DNA of 64,000 nt from Halosimplex carlsbadense 2-9-1 (GCF_000337455.1 NZ_AOIU01000023.1:1-64000), one strand, 5' to 3'; positions 15,496-24,863 are shown, counted from the stretch's first letter. A program made the numbers and translations. Notes: a model not told the origin generated them from the letters alone.

Positions 15496-18342
15496 ATGAG
15501 CGACGCCGACGAGCGCTTCGACTTCGACGAGGCGGCGCCGACTCGCGAGTACGGGGTCGCGGCGCTCGCGGTCGCCTGCGTCGTCGCGGCGATCCTGGCG
15601 ACGGCGCTGATCCCCGCTGCTGCGTCGGTCGGGCTCGGTGACGCGCCCGCGGAGTCGTTGATCCCGCTACCCGCCGGCGCGGAGAACCGGTCGGGCGACG
15701 GCGCGGGCCCGCCGGGGGCCGGCGCCAGCGGGTTCGGCGCGCTGAACGTCGGAAACAGTACGACCGTTGGCGAGCCGATCGGGGAGAGCGGGGGGAGTCC
15801 GTTCCGCTCGCAGGACACGGAGGTCCACTTCAGGGTGCGGAGTCAGGAGTCGAACTACTGGCGCACGGGGGCCTACGACACGTACACGGGGAGCGGGTGG
15901 TCGCGCTCGGAGCCGAGCGACGCGACGGCGCCGGTCCAGGGAGAGGAGACGCGCTACCGCGTCGACCTCGTCCAGTCGGCGAGCGCGGCGCCGACGGTGT
16001 GGCGGCCGACGGGCCTCGAACGGGGCGAGGGCGTCTCGCTGACCGACGGCGGGCTGGCGCGGGCGGACGACCGGCTGGCGGCGGGCGCCAGCTACGTCGG
16101 CGTGAGCCGGAAACCGCCGCGGGACCCGGCGGTCCTCCGGCCGAGCGGTCGGGACTACCCCGACGAGGTCGAGGAGCGCTACACGCGGCTCCCGCCGAGT
16201 ACGGCGGTGTCGCTGCGGCCGTTCACGAACAACGTCACGGAGGGGGCCGAGAACCCCTACGAGACGGCGACGCGGATCGAGGAGTGGCTGGAGACCAACA
16301 AGGAGTACTCGCTGAACGCCTCGCGGCCGTCGGGTGACAACGTCGCGCGCGAGTTCGTCACGCGGATGGACGCGGGCTACTGCGAGCACTTCGCGACGGG
16401 GATGGTGACGATGCTGCGCAGTCAGGACATCCCGGCCCGCTACGTCGTCGGCTACTCGACGGGCCGGCAGGTCGGCGCGAACACCTTCCAGGTGCGGGCG
16501 ATGAACGCCCACGCGTGGGTCGAAGTGTACTTCGCCGACGTGGGGTGGGTCCGTTTCGACCCGACGCCGGGCGCCGAGCGCCTGCGCGCCGAGCAGTCGG
16601 CGTACGAGGAGAGCGGTGCCCCGGGACAGTACGCCCCGCAGGAGGAGGGCAGCCCCGGCGAGACGTTCTCGGCGGAGTCCGGTGAGAACGCCACGGTTCC
16701 GGGAACGGGAACGGCCACCGACCCGGGGACCCAGCCGGGACCGGTTGCGACGCCGGCGCCGTCGACGCCGGTGACGCCAAGCGGTCCGGTCGAGACGCCG
16801 GCGGGCGAACCGGACGAGCCGACCAGCGGGTACGACGTGTCGCTCAACCGGACGGCCGCGCCCGGGGCGACCGTCGAGGTGACGGTCGAGGCGGGCGCCC
16901 AGCCGGTGGCGGGGGCGACGGTCGCGCTCGACGGCGAGCCGATCGGCCAGACCGGTCGAGACGGGACCGTCACGGGGCGCGTCCCGTTCGTGGAGAACCT
17001 GACGGTGACGGTGTCGGGCGGGACGACGACGGGGTCGGGCGTGGCGGCCGGCGGGTCGCTGGATCGGGACGCGCCCCAGTCGCTCCCCGCTGGCTCCGGC
17101 GGGTGGCTGGCCGACCGCCGACGGACCGAGGCGTCGAACCGGGAGTCGAGTGACGCGCTCGACCGGCAAGCGGCCAACACCTCGCGGTCGTTCGACGTGG
17201 CGACGAACGCGACGCTGTCGGTCTCCGGAGACGTGCGGACCGGGGCGACGGTACTCGTCACGGCGACGGTCGACGGCGTGGCGGTCCCGAACGCGACCGT
17301 GACCGTCGACGGCGAGTCGGTCGCGCGGACGAGCGCGGCCGGCCGGGCGAACGTGGCGCTCCCCGACTCGCCCGGAAACGTCACGCTGCGGGTCGTCCGC
17401 GACCCCGTCATCGGGGAGCGGACGCTCGAACTCGACGGGTTGACCGTCGGGGCCGACCCGCTCTGGCCGCTCCCGCTCGCGGGCACGCCCGTCGAGGTCA
17501 CTGCGCGACTCGGTAACGAGTCGGTCGCCGGGGCGCCGGTCCGCGTCGACGGCGAACTCGTGGGGACGACCGGCGTCGACGGGACGCTGACCGCGACGCT
17601 CCCGTTCGCGTCGTCGGCGTCGGTCGCCGTCGCCGCGAGCGGGCAGACCGCGCGGACGACGGTCGCCAACCCGCTGGTCAACGCGGCGGCGGTCGCGCTC
17701 GCGACGGTAGCGCTGGTCGCGCTCGCGGCCGCCGGGGTCGCACGTCGGTCGTTCGATCCGCGAGCGGTCACGCGGCGGATCGCGGCGGGGGTTCGGGCGC
17801 TCGCCCGCTGGACCGTGCGCGGATTCGTCGGCGGCGCGGTCGCCGCGGCGGCGCGCCTCCGGGCGACGCTCGCGCACCTCCGCGGGCTGGTCGCGGGCGA
17901 GCGCTCCCCGGCCGAACTGCTGGCGGCGCTGGGCGCGTGGCTCGACGACTGGTCGCGGCGGCTCCGCCCCAGCGCGTCCGCGGGGTCCGGATCGACTCGC
18001 GGCTCGACCGCCGGAGGTACCGGGCACGACGCCGACGACGCCCACCTGACGATCCGGGAGGCGTGGGGCCGGTTCCTGGGGCACGTTTCGGTCCGGCGGC
18101 CGTGGACGAAGACGCCGGGGCAGCTGGCCGACCACGCGGTGACGGCCGACAGCCTCCCGGCCGAGGCGGTCGCGACCCTGCGCGACGAGTTCCGGGCCGT
18201 CGAGTACGGTCCCCGCTCGCCCGACGAGTCCGTCCCGGCCGTGGAGGGTGCCATCGAGCGCATCGAGTCGACGCTCGACGCCACCGAGGACGACCGTGAC
18301 GACGCCGACGATGCCGGCGACGAGGGACCGGGTGAGAACTGA
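15496..18342 (+). CDS. Transglutaminase-like membrane protein with DUF4129 tail
   Basis: 948 residues, membrane-anchored with a large probably extracellular region. An N-terminal transmembrane helix (about 17-46) is followed by a transglutaminase/protease-like core with a complete triad: C296 in AGYCEHFATGM, H339 in NAHAWVEVYF and D355 in FDPTPG. A Thr/Pro linker then leads to three beta-sandwich repeats of the carboxypeptidase-regulatory type (about 449-515, 573-635, 655-715), a second membrane helix (about 723-748) and a cytosolic DUF4129-like C-terminus. Resembles bacterial TgpA. First gene of a four-gene overlapping unit with a DUF58 protein; moxR is convergent next door. The biochemical target is unknown. 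TATA-like TTTTAC near 15465 supports the start. Confidence 0.88.
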   Translation: MSDADERFDFDEAAPTREYGVAALAVACVVAAILATALIPAAASVGLGDAPAESLIPLPAGAENRSGDGAGPPGAGASGFGALNVGNSTTVGEPIGESGGSPFRSQDTEVHFRVRSQESNYWRTGAYDTYTGSGWSRSEPSDATAPVQGEETRYRVDLVQSASAAPTVWRPTGLERGEGVSLTDGGLARADDRLAAGASYVGVSRKPPRDPAVLRPSGRDYPDEVEERYTRLPPSTAVSLRPFTNNVTEGAENPYETATRIEEWLETNKEYSLNASRPSGDNVAREFVTRMDAGYCEHFATGMVTMLRSQDIPARYVVGYSTGRQVGANTFQVRAMNAHAWVEVYFADVGWVRFDPTPGAERLRAEQSAYEESGAPGQYAPQEEGSPGETFSAESGENATVPGTGTATDPGTQPGPVATPAPSTPVTPSGPVETPAGEPDEPTSGYDVSLNRTAAPGATVEVTVEAGAQPVAGATVALDGEPIGQTGRDGTVTGRVPFVENLTVTVSGGTTTGSGVAAGGSLDRDAPQSLPAGSGGWLADRRRTEASNRESSDALDRQAANTSRSFDVATNATLSVSGDVRTGATVLVTATVDGVAVPNATVTVDGESVARTSAAGRANVALPDSPGNVTLRVVRDPVIGERTLELDGLTVGADPLWPLPLAGTPVEVTARLGNESVAGAPVRVDGELVGTTGVDGTLTATLPFASSASVAVAASGQTARTTVANPLVNAAAVALATVALVALAAAGVARRSFDPRAVTRRIAAGVRALARWTVRGFVGGAVAAAARLRATLAHLRGLVAGERSPAELLAALGAWLDDWSRRLRPSASAGSGSTRGSTAGGTGHDADDAHLTIREAWGRFLGHVSVRRPWTKTPGQLADHAVTADSLPAEAVATLRDEFRAVEYGPRSPDESVPAVEGAIERIESTLDATEDDRDDADDAGDEGPGEN

Positions 18343-19070
18343 TGGTGGGGACGCTCCGGGCGGCGCTGGGCGGGCTCGGCGTTCTCGCGACGCTGCTGGG
18401 CGCGCTGGCGGTCGCGGCGCCCGCGGCGGTCGCCGAGACCGCGCCGCTGTCGACGCTGGTGAGCGCGGCCGCGACTGTCGGGCCGCGGGACCTGTTCGTC
18501 GCCGGCAGCGCCGCGCTCGGCCTCTCGCTGCTCCGGGCGGCCGTCACCTCCCGGGGGTCGCGGTTGGTCTCGGACTCGGCGGCGGCGAGCCGGCGGTTCG
18601 CGGCCGTCGTCGCCGCCGAGCCCGAGACCGCGACCGCACCGGACGGGACGCTCGCCGCGGGCGAGTTCGACGAGGCGGTCGAGCGGGCCGTCGAAGGTGA
18701 CGAACGGGCGCTCACCGGACTCAGAGAGCGGCTCCGGCGGCTGGCCGTCGCGCGACTCGGCCGTGCGGGGTGGGACCCCGAGGCTGCGGACCGCGCCGTC
18801 GCCGCAGGGACGTGGACCGACGATCACACCGCCGCGGTGTTCCTCTCGGAGGAAAGCGGTCCCGTCGCGACGCTCGGGGCGCGACTCCGGCTCTGGCTCG
18901 ACCCCGAGAGCGAGCGTGAACGTCGCGTCCGGCGGACGGTCGCTGCGCTGGACGAGGTCGCCGAGCCGACGGCTGACGAGGAGTCCGTCAGGGGTGCGAG
19001 CGCGTCGGGCGAGTCGGTCGCGGAGGCTTCGGGGACCGTCGACGAGGAACCCGGAGGTGCGGCGTCGTGA
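18342..19070 (+). CDS. Small membrane protein of the transglutaminase/DUF58 cluster
   Basis: 242 residues with two predicted membrane helices near the N-terminus (about 8-30 and 45-66), then a cytosolic Ala/Glu/Arg-rich domain of helical character (EFDEAVERAVEGDERALTGLRERLRRLAVARLGRAGWDPEAADRAV) and a disordered tail. Haloarchaeal genomes carry such a protein between the transglutaminase and DUF58 genes. It overlaps the upstream stop by one base and the DUF58 start by four (GTGA), so it is part of one translational unit. No catalytic motif is visible; it may be an adaptor. Confidence 0.75.
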   Translation: MVGTLRAALGGLGVLATLLGALAVAAPAAVAETAPLSTLVSAAATVGPRDLFVAGSAALGLSLLRAAVTSRGSRLVSDSAAASRRFAAVVAAEPETATAPDGTLAAGEFDEAVERAVEGDERALTGLRERLRRLAVARLGRAGWDPEAADRAVAAGTWTDDHTAAVFLSEESGPVATLGARLRLWLDPESERERRVRRTVAALDEVAEPTADEESVRGASASGESVAEASGTVDEEPGGAAS

Positions 19071-20533
19071 GCCGCGAGCGGGTCTACCGCTGGCGGGTCG
19101 GCGCGGTCGCGGCGGGGGCGCTCGTCGCGCTCGGGCTGCTGTACGCGTCGCCGCTGCTGCTGGCCGCGACGGCGATCCCGCTGGGATACGTCGTCTACGG
19201 CGCGGTCTCGTCGGTCCCGACGGACGCTGCGGTCGCGGTCGAGCGGTCGTTCGACGAGGCGACGCCGCCGCCGGGCGAGACGGTGACCGTCCGGCTCACC
19301 GTCGAGAACGTCTCCGAGGCGACGCTGCCGGACCTCCGGGTCGTCGACGGCGTGCCCGACGACCTGGCGGTCGTCGACGGGTCGGCCCGGGGTTCGTTCG
19401 TCCTCCGCCCGGGCGAGTCGGCGACGGTCGCCTACGACGTGGTGGCAAAGCGCGGCGACTTCCCGTTCGCCGACCCGGTCGTGCGCCTGCGGTCGCTCGG
19501 CGCCAGCCGCCTCGTCACCGAGACAGTGCCGGCGGCGGGCGAGGGGGAACTGTCCTCGCTCGACCCGGTATCGGCGGCGCCGGTCGGGTCGACGACGCCG
19601 GTCAGCGCGGGGACGCACCCGACCGACAGCGGCGGTGAGGGCCTGGAGTTTCACTCGACGCGGGAGTACCGCCCGGGCGACTCGATCAGCCGTATCGACT
19701 GGCGGCGGTTCGCCAAGAGCAAGGAGCTGTCGACGGTCTCCTACCGCGAGGAGCGGGCGGTCCGGGTCGTCGTCGCCGTCGACGCGCGGCCGGTCGGGCG
19801 CGTCCGTCCCCGGGCCGGCGCGCCCACCGCCGCCTCGCTGGGCGGCTACGCGGCCGAGCGGATCTACGAGACCCTCGTCAACGGGGACGTGACGACCAGC
19901 GTCGCCGCGTTCGGCGTCGACGGGGGCGCCTCGTCCGTTCCGACCGGGGCGGGACCGATCCCCTGGGTCGACGGCGAGCGCGCCGACGCGACCGCGGTCG
20001 CGCGGACGCTGTTCGACGCCGTCCAGCGCGTCGCCGACGACCCCGGCGCGAGCGCCGCGGAATCGACCGCCGCCTCGACCGACGGCGAGCCCGCTGGTCC
20101 GACGCTCGCCGACCGGACGCCGACCGCCGGCGAGGCCGGGGCGACTCCGGACCGCGGGACCGCCGGCGACCGAGCGGGGCCGGCGAATCGGCCCGACCAG
20201 GCGACGCCGGACGGCGGGGCGGACGCCGTCGAGATGCTGCTCTCGCAGTTCCCGGCGACCGCGCAGGTCGTCCTCGTGACGCCGCTCGCCGACGACTGGC
20301 CGGTCTCGCTCGTCCGACGGCTCCGCCGGCGCGGCTATCCGGTGGTGGTCCTCAGCCCGGACGCGACCGGCGGGGGGTCGCTGGGCGGCCGCGTCGCGGG
20401 CCACGAGCGCGGCGTTCGGCTGGCGGACGTGTCGGCGACCGGCGCGGCCGCCGTCGACTGGGACCGCGGCGACCCCGTCGAGAGGTCGCTGGCGGCCGCG
20501 CTGTCGCGGTTGCCGGGAGGCTCTCGTGGCTGA
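19067..20533 (+). CDS. DUF58 domain membrane protein
   Basis: 488 residues. Two N-terminal membrane helices are followed by a beta-rich conserved region (VERSFDEATPPPGETVTVRLTVENVSEATLPDLRV) and then the DUF58 signature around residues 200-230 (STREYRPGDSISRIDWRRFAKSKELSTVSYREE). After that comes a von-Willebrand-A-like fold with VVVAVDARP. DUF58 proteins act with MoxR-type ATPases and with transglutaminase membrane proteins, as in this locus. A long low-complexity linker (about 320-390) interrupts the vWA part. GTG start overlapping the previous stop (GTGA). The role is inferred from context only. Confidence 0.88.
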   Translation: MSRERVYRWRVGAVAAGALVALGLLYASPLLLAATAIPLGYVVYGAVSSVPTDAAVAVERSFDEATPPPGETVTVRLTVENVSEATLPDLRVVDGVPDDLAVVDGSARGSFVLRPGESATVAYDVVAKRGDFPFADPVVRLRSLGASRLVTETVPAAGEGELSSLDPVSAAPVGSTTPVSAGTHPTDSGGEGLEFHSTREYRPGDSISRIDWRRFAKSKELSTVSYREERAVRVVVAVDARPVGRVRPRAGAPTAASLGGYAAERIYETLVNGDVTTSVAAFGVDGGASSVPTGAGPIPWVDGERADATAVARTLFDAVQRVADDPGASAAESTAASTDGEPAGPTLADRTPTAGEAGATPDRGTAGDRAGPANRPDQATPDGGADAVEMLLSQFPATAQVVLVTPLADDWPVSLVRRLRRRGYPVVVLSPDATGGGSLGGRVAGHERGVRLADVSATGAAAVDWDRGDPVERSLAAALSRLPGGSRG

Positions 20534-22172
20534 CGAGCGCGTTCCCGAAGCGGTCGAACGGAACGGGGCGTCCCGTCGGGGCGGCGGGCCGACGAGGGCC
20601 AGCGCCGCGGTCGTCTTCGTCGCGTCGCTGGCGGCCGCCGTCGGGTTGATCGCGGGCGCCGGACCGACGCTCTCCCTCGTCGTCGCGGTGGCCCACGCCG
20701 CGGTCTTCGCGGCGAGTCTGTGGCTGGTCGACCGCGACCGGTGGCGCGGCGCGGCGGCGGCGGCCGCGGGCGTGCTCGCACTCGGTGTCGGGGCGAGCTT
20801 CGCCGTCGCCGTCGGCTACACCTTCCTCGACCTGCTCGCCGCCGCCTACCCGGTCCCGGAAGTCTCGCAGATCCGCGCCCGGGGGCTCCGGATCGTCAGC
20901 GCCACCGCGGTCGTCCTCGGCGGGACGCTCGCGCTGGTCGGCGGGTTCGCGACGGTCTCGGGACGGCTCCGCTCGGAGACCGTCTGGTCGTACGCGAAGC
21001 TCGCCGTCGAGACGTTCGTCGTGCCGCTGACGGTCGCCGCGCTCATGCTCCTGACCGCGCTGCTCGCCCGCCTCGGCGGCGCGAGCGAGGCGCCCGTGTT
21101 CGCCCCGCTCGCCGAGGGTGCCGGCGGGGCCGTCGGTGCCGTCGTCGCACCGGTACCCGGCCGGACGCACCTGCTCACGTTCGCGCTCCTCGTGGGGGCG
21201 GCGTCGCTGGCGGTCGCCCGCGGGGTCGACGCTCTCCCCGTCGCCGAGCTGTCGACGCCGCGGACCGACGACCGCGTCGAGGCGACCGCCGACGCGGTCG
21301 GTCGCGGCGCTCGCCGGGCCCTCCTCGTCACTACGTTCGCGCTTCCGGTGACGCTGATCGAGGTCGTCCTCGCACCGTCCGATCTGCGCTCGCTCGTCCC
21401 GCCGGGCGTCTACGGCCTCCTCGCGGCGGTGACCGCGAGCCACGGGCTCCGCGCGCTCCTCCTCGCGACCGCGCTGGTCGCTGGCGGGACCGCCGCGGCG
21501 GTCTGGCTGCTCGGACGCCTGGCCCGGGCGGACGCGGCGGACGCCGTCGTCGCGCTCACGCCGTTCCTCGGCGGCGGCGCGGTCGTCGCGCTCGCCGTCG
21601 CGCTCCACGGGGTCGTCCTCCCGCCGACGCTGTCGTTCGTCGCCGACGCGCTCCCCGGCCAGTTCGAGACGGCCTTCGCCCGGCAGTCCGGCGCGGTCGT
21701 CGAGTTCTACGGCTCGCTCCCGGTCGTCACGACGCTCGCGGCGGTCCTCGTCGGCATGACGGCCGTCCTCTCGCTCGCGCTCGCGCTGGTCACGAGTACC
21801 GGCGCGCTCCCCGAGTCGGCGCCGGGCCCGGCGCTCGCGGCCGCCGGGGTCTTCGTCGCCGCCGCGTTCGCGACCGGTGCGGGCGTCGGCGCGCCGCTCG
21901 TCCTCGGCGGTATCGTCGCCAGCTTCGTCGTCTGGGACGCCGGCGAGTACGGCGCCACGCTCGCTCGCGAGGTCGGCCCCACCGCCGACACGTTCGCCCC
22001 CGAGTCGGTTCACGTCGGCGCCACGCTCGCCGTCGGCGTCGGCGGCGCCGTCTCCGCTGCAGCCGTCCATCGCATCGCCGCGAACGCTACGATCGCCGAC
22101 GCGACGACCGTCCCGTTCGCCCTCGCCGTCGTCGTCGCGGGCCTGCTGCTGCTCGTCGCCGCGCTACGATAG
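20526..22172 (+). CDS. Polytopic membrane protein of the MoxR/DUF58 cluster
   Basis: 548 residues, almost entirely hydrophobic with roughly 12-14 transmembrane segments, Ala/Val/Gly/Leu-rich and without charged active-site motifs. No general transporter family is recognised. Comparable proteins are found next to DUF58 genes in haloarchaea. GTG start overlaps the DUF58 stop by eight bases, so it is the last gene of the unit; the stop is only 23 bases from the stop of the convergent moxR gene. It could be the membrane channel or scaffold of the system, but that is speculation. Confidence 0.75.
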   Translation: MADERVPEAVERNGASRRGGGPTRASAAVVFVASLAAAVGLIAGAGPTLSLVVAVAHAAVFAASLWLVDRDRWRGAAAAAAGVLALGVGASFAVAVGYTFLDLLAAAYPVPEVSQIRARGLRIVSATAVVLGGTLALVGGFATVSGRLRSETVWSYAKLAVETFVVPLTVAALMLLTALLARLGGASEAPVFAPLAEGAGGAVGAVVAPVPGRTHLLTFALLVGAASLAVARGVDALPVAELSTPRTDDRVEATADAVGRGARRALLVTTFALPVTLIEVVLAPSDLRSLVPPGVYGLLAAVTASHGLRALLLATALVAGGTAAAVWLLGRLARADAADAVVALTPFLGGGAVVALAVALHGVVLPPTLSFVADALPGQFETAFARQSGAVVEFYGSLPVVTTLAAVLVGMTAVLSLALALVTSTGALPESAPGPALAAAGVFVAAAFATGAGVGAPLVLGGIVASFVVWDAGEYGATLAREVGPTADTFAPESVHVGATLAVGVGGAVSAAAVHRIAANATIADATTVPFALAVVVAGLLLLVAALR

Positions 22173-22195
22173 CGAAAACGCTCGAATCGAGGGCG

Positions 22196-23155
22196 CTACC
22201 GCGGCTCGTCGACGGCCGGGACCGCGACCTGCTCCAGCACGTCGTCGACCACCTGGACGGGATCGGCGTCGCGCACGGTCGCCTCCGTCGTCAGCACGAG
22301 CCGGTGGGCGAACGTCGCGTGGACGACCCGCCGCACGTCCTCCGGGACGACGTACCTGCGGCCCTCGATGACCGCCGCCGCCCGCGCCGCCTCGAACAGC
22401 CGCTGCACGCCGCGGGGCGAGACGCCCACGTCGACGCGGTCGTCCTCCCGGGTCGCCCGCCCGAGTTCGACGACGTAGTCGCGCAGCTTCCCGTCGACCG
22501 AGACCGTTTCCGGAACCGCCTGTAGCTCGGCGACGGTCTCGGGGTCGACGACGGGCTCGACGCTCGGCGACTGGCTGGTCCGGTCGGCCCGGCGGTCGAT
22601 CAGCGTCCGCTCGTCGTCGAACCCGGGATACCCCATCGCGAGTTTGAACACGAAGCGGTCGCGCTGGGCCTCCGGCAGCCCGAAGGTGCCCTCCTGTTCG
22701 ATGGGGTTCTGCGTCGCGATGACGAAGAAGGGATCCGGAAGGCCCGTCGTCTCGCCGTCGACTGTGACCTGGGCCTCGCCCATCGCCTCCAGCAGCGCGG
22801 CCTGAGTCTTGGGCGGCGCGCGGTTGATCTCGTCGGCCAGGACGACGTTCGCGAACACCGGTCCGGGGACGAACTCGAAGTCGCCGGTCCCCTCGTTGTA
22901 GACGTTCGAGCCGGTGATATCCGACGGGAGCAGGTCCGGCGTGAACTGGATGCGCGAGAACGACAGGCCGAGCGCGCTGGCGAACGACCGCGCCGTCAGC
23001 GTCTTCCCGGTCCCCGGTACGTCCTCCAGCAGCACGTGCCCCTGGGCGAGGACGCCCGTCAGGACCTGCTCCAGAAACCGGTCGTCGGCGATGACCGCCT
23101 CGCTCACCGCGTCGAGGATCCGCCGACAGGTCCGCCCCGCCTCGTCGTAGTCCAT
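22196..23155 (-). CDS. MoxR-family AAA+ ATPase
   Basis: 319 residues, cytosolic AAA+ chaperone-like ATPase. Walker A is in EDVPGTGKTLTARSFA, Walker B in NVVLADEINRAPPKTQAALLEAM, sensor 1 in FFVIATQNPIEQEG, and the C-terminal lid contains SPRGVQRLFEAARA. MoxR proteins remodel or activate vWA/DUF58 partners, and such a partner is encoded convergently 1.7 kb away. The start at 23155 (MDYDEAGRTC) is preferred over one nine codons upstream because the family begins there and an AT-rich GAAAGCATTT lies about 29 bases upstream. Confidence 0.92.
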   Translation of the reverse strand: MDYDEAGRTCRRILDAVSEAVIADDRFLEQVLTGVLAQGHVLLEDVPGTGKTLTARSFASALGLSFSRIQFTPDLLPSDITGSNVYNEGTGDFEFVPGPVFANVVLADEINRAPPKTQAALLEAMGEAQVTVDGETTGLPDPFFVIATQNPIEQEGTFGLPEAQRDRFVFKLAMGYPGFDDERTLIDRRADRTSQSPSVEPVVDPETVAELQAVPETVSVDGKLRDYVVELGRATREDDRVDVGVSPRGVQRLFEAARAAAVIEGRRYVVPEDVRRVVHATFAHRLVLTTEATVRDADPVQVVDDVLEQVAVPAVDEPR

Positions 23156-23286
23156 ACACGCCGTCCGGGATGGCGCGACCAAATGCTTTCGGCCTCCGGT
23201 GGCTGTGGACGTGGTGGAACTGAGGGTCGCGACCGAAGACTCGATTCCGAATCAGCGTGTACCGCGGCAACTATCGCTGTCACCAC

Positions 23287-23353
23287 CGCTGCGAACAGCG
23301 TGAAAGGGGCGACCGTCTCGGCGACGGCCGGGGCTTTTACGCTGTTTGCGGTG
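23287..23353 (+). repeat. Long imperfect inverted repeat, possible RNA hairpin
   Basis: Two 30-base arms (23287-23316 and 23324-23353) with a seven-base loop. Read as plus-strand RNA, 26 of 30 positions pair, four of them G-U, with the outer 20 pairs uninterrupted; the inner part has three G-G mismatches and one A-C. The base of the right arm overlaps another palindrome at 23345-23361 (TTTGCGGT-G-ACCGCAAA). No gene accounts for it. Confidence 0.65.
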
Positions 23354-23406
23354 ACCGCAAATCTAGCGGCCGAGCCGCCATTCACAGCACCCCGCTCCAC
23401 GTCAGA

Positions 23407-24027
23407 TCACCACTCGGCGTCGACGAGGTCGCGGATCCGCTCGAAGGCGACGCGTTCGCGCTCGCCGCCGGCGGTCTCGACGACGCGCTCGAAGTAGGCC
23501 AACCGTTCCAGCAACTCCTCGCGGTCGAACCCGTCCACGTCGAGGCGCGAGGCGGCCACCGTCGCCTCCACGACGGCGGAGAACCCCCGGTTCGTCGTCG
23601 GCACGACGCGCCGCTCGACGCCGCTGTCGACGGCCCCCAGTTTCCACGTCACGATCTCGGTGTCGCCCTCCTGGTCGGTTCCGACGCGCTCGACCTCGAC
23701 TTCGACCCAGGCGTCCGCGCTGTCGAGGACGGGCTCGTCGACCTCGTGAATCGAGAGCGCGGCGTCGACGAAGCCGACGGGGTCGCGGGTGAACTGGACG
23801 ACGCCGCCGCCGCGCTCGCGGAAGTTGCGCCAGGTGCGGGTCCGGCCGTATGTCCGGGCGGTGACCGGGTCGCCGGCGTGGAGACCGAGCGCGGCGACGT
23901 TCCAGCGGTCGTTCGGCCCGAGCGTGGTGACGACCGACTCGACGACGCCCGCGATCTCGACCGGCCAGTCGTCGGTCGCCCCGTCATCGTTCCCGTCACC
24001 AGTCCCGCCCACAGCGTCGTCGCTCAT
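23407..24027 (-). CDS. DUF447 family protein
   Basis: 206 residues, soluble. After an acidic low-complexity N-terminus it has the DUF447 features: EIAGVVESVVTTLGPNDRWNVAALGLHAGDPVTARTYGRTRTWRNFRERGGGVVQFTRDP, then DSADAWVEVEVER and FSAVVEATVAASRL. DUF447 members have a flavin-reductase-like split barrel; the activity is unknown. Last gene of a four-gene unit starting with cofD; its ATG overlaps the stop of the CitG-like gene by four bases (ATGA). The link to the F420 gene cofD is striking but not proof of a shared pathway. Confidence 0.82.
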   Translation of the reverse strand: MSDDAVGGTGDGNDDGATDDWPVEIAGVVESVVTTLGPNDRWNVAALGLHAGDPVTARTYGRTRTWRNFRERGGGVVQFTRDPVGFVDAALSIHEVDEPVLDSADAWVEVEVERVGTDQEGDTEIVTWKLGAVDSGVERRVVPTTNRGFSAVVEATVAASRLDVDGFDREELLERLAYFERVVETAGGERERVAFERIRDLVDAEW

Positions 24028-24863
24028 ACCTCCAGCCCCCGTTCCAGCGCGACGAAGAGTGCGGCGGCGACGGTGTCGGCGGTCGTGCCGGGGTTGATCT
24101 CCTCGGCGACGAACTCCGCTGCGAGGTCCTCGGGGTCGATGTCGCCGTCCAGCGCCGCTCGCGCGCGCTCGGTCGCCCGCTCGGCCGTCGCGCGGTCGTG
24201 CTGGGTGACGACGAAGGTGTCGACCTCGGCGGCGAGCAGGTCGAGGAACGCGTCGGCGGCGCGGTCGGCCACCGGTCCCTCGCCCGATTCGATCGACTCG
24301 GCGGCGCCGAACGTGCGCTCGAACCCGTCGACCCACTCGCGGGCAATGCCGTCGCGGTCGGCCGACCGCGCCATGATATCGGCGAGGGTCAGCCCGCGCT
24401 CCTCCAGGGCGGGAACGGCGTCGCTCCCGCGGCGCACGTCCAGGGCGGCCATGTCCTCCGGCGGGTCGTCGACGGCCACGTCGACCGCCTCGAAGGCGCG
24501 GTAGAACCCGGCGGCGTCGGCGACGGTCGTCGACTCGACCACGGCGGTGGCGCCCTCGGGCGAGAGGTGGCGGTCGTCGGCTCCCGCGGCGACGACGAGG
24601 GGCAACTGGAGCAAGATCGCGCCGAACTGGGTGTTGCCGCCGCGCTGGTCGGCCATGCCCTCGATCGCCCGGTGGAACGACTCGCCGACTGGCTCGCCGG
24701 CGGCGGCCATCCGCAGGCCCTCCTGCGCCCCGACGGCGCCGGTGAGGAAGTGTTCGAAGCGCAGGTCGTCGTGGTCGCGGTGGCGGTCGACGTTGCCGGG
24801 CTTGGGCGTCCCCGCGACTTCGAGCAGGAGGGCCAACTCGGCGTTCTGGGCGGTGGTTCTCAC
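24024..24863 (-). CDS. CitG-like (triphosphoribosyl-dephospho-CoA synthase family) protein
   Basis: 279 residues, all-alpha soluble protein. Family signature near the N-terminus is GTPKPGNVDRHRDHDDLRFEHFLTGAVG, followed by RGGNTQFGAILLQLPLV. The bacterial relative CitG makes the prosthetic group of citrate lyase, but no citrate lyase gene is nearby and archaeal members are thought to do something else, so the reaction is unknown. Four-base overlaps on both sides (ATGA) place it between the dihydrouridine-synthase-like gene and DUF447. Assignment to the family is good; function is open. Confidence 0.85.
   Translation of the reverse strand: MRTTAQNAELALLLEVAGTPKPGNVDRHRDHDDLRFEHFLTGAVGAQEGLRMAAAGEPVGESFHRAIEGMADQRGGNTQFGAILLQLPLVVAAGADDRHLSPEGATAVVESTTVADAAGFYRAFEAVDVAVDDPPEDMAALDVRRGSDAVPALEERGLTLADIMARSADRDGIAREWVDGFERTFGAAESIESGEGPVADRAADAFLDLLAAEVDTFVVTQHDRATAERATERARAALDGDIDPEDLAAEFVAEEINPGTTADTVAAALFVALERGLEV

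Noticed and set aside
23104..23400. Minus-strand 98-residue frame upstream of moxR
   Set aside because: Its similarity to the plus-strand translation of the same region comes from the DNA inverted repeat, not from a gene.
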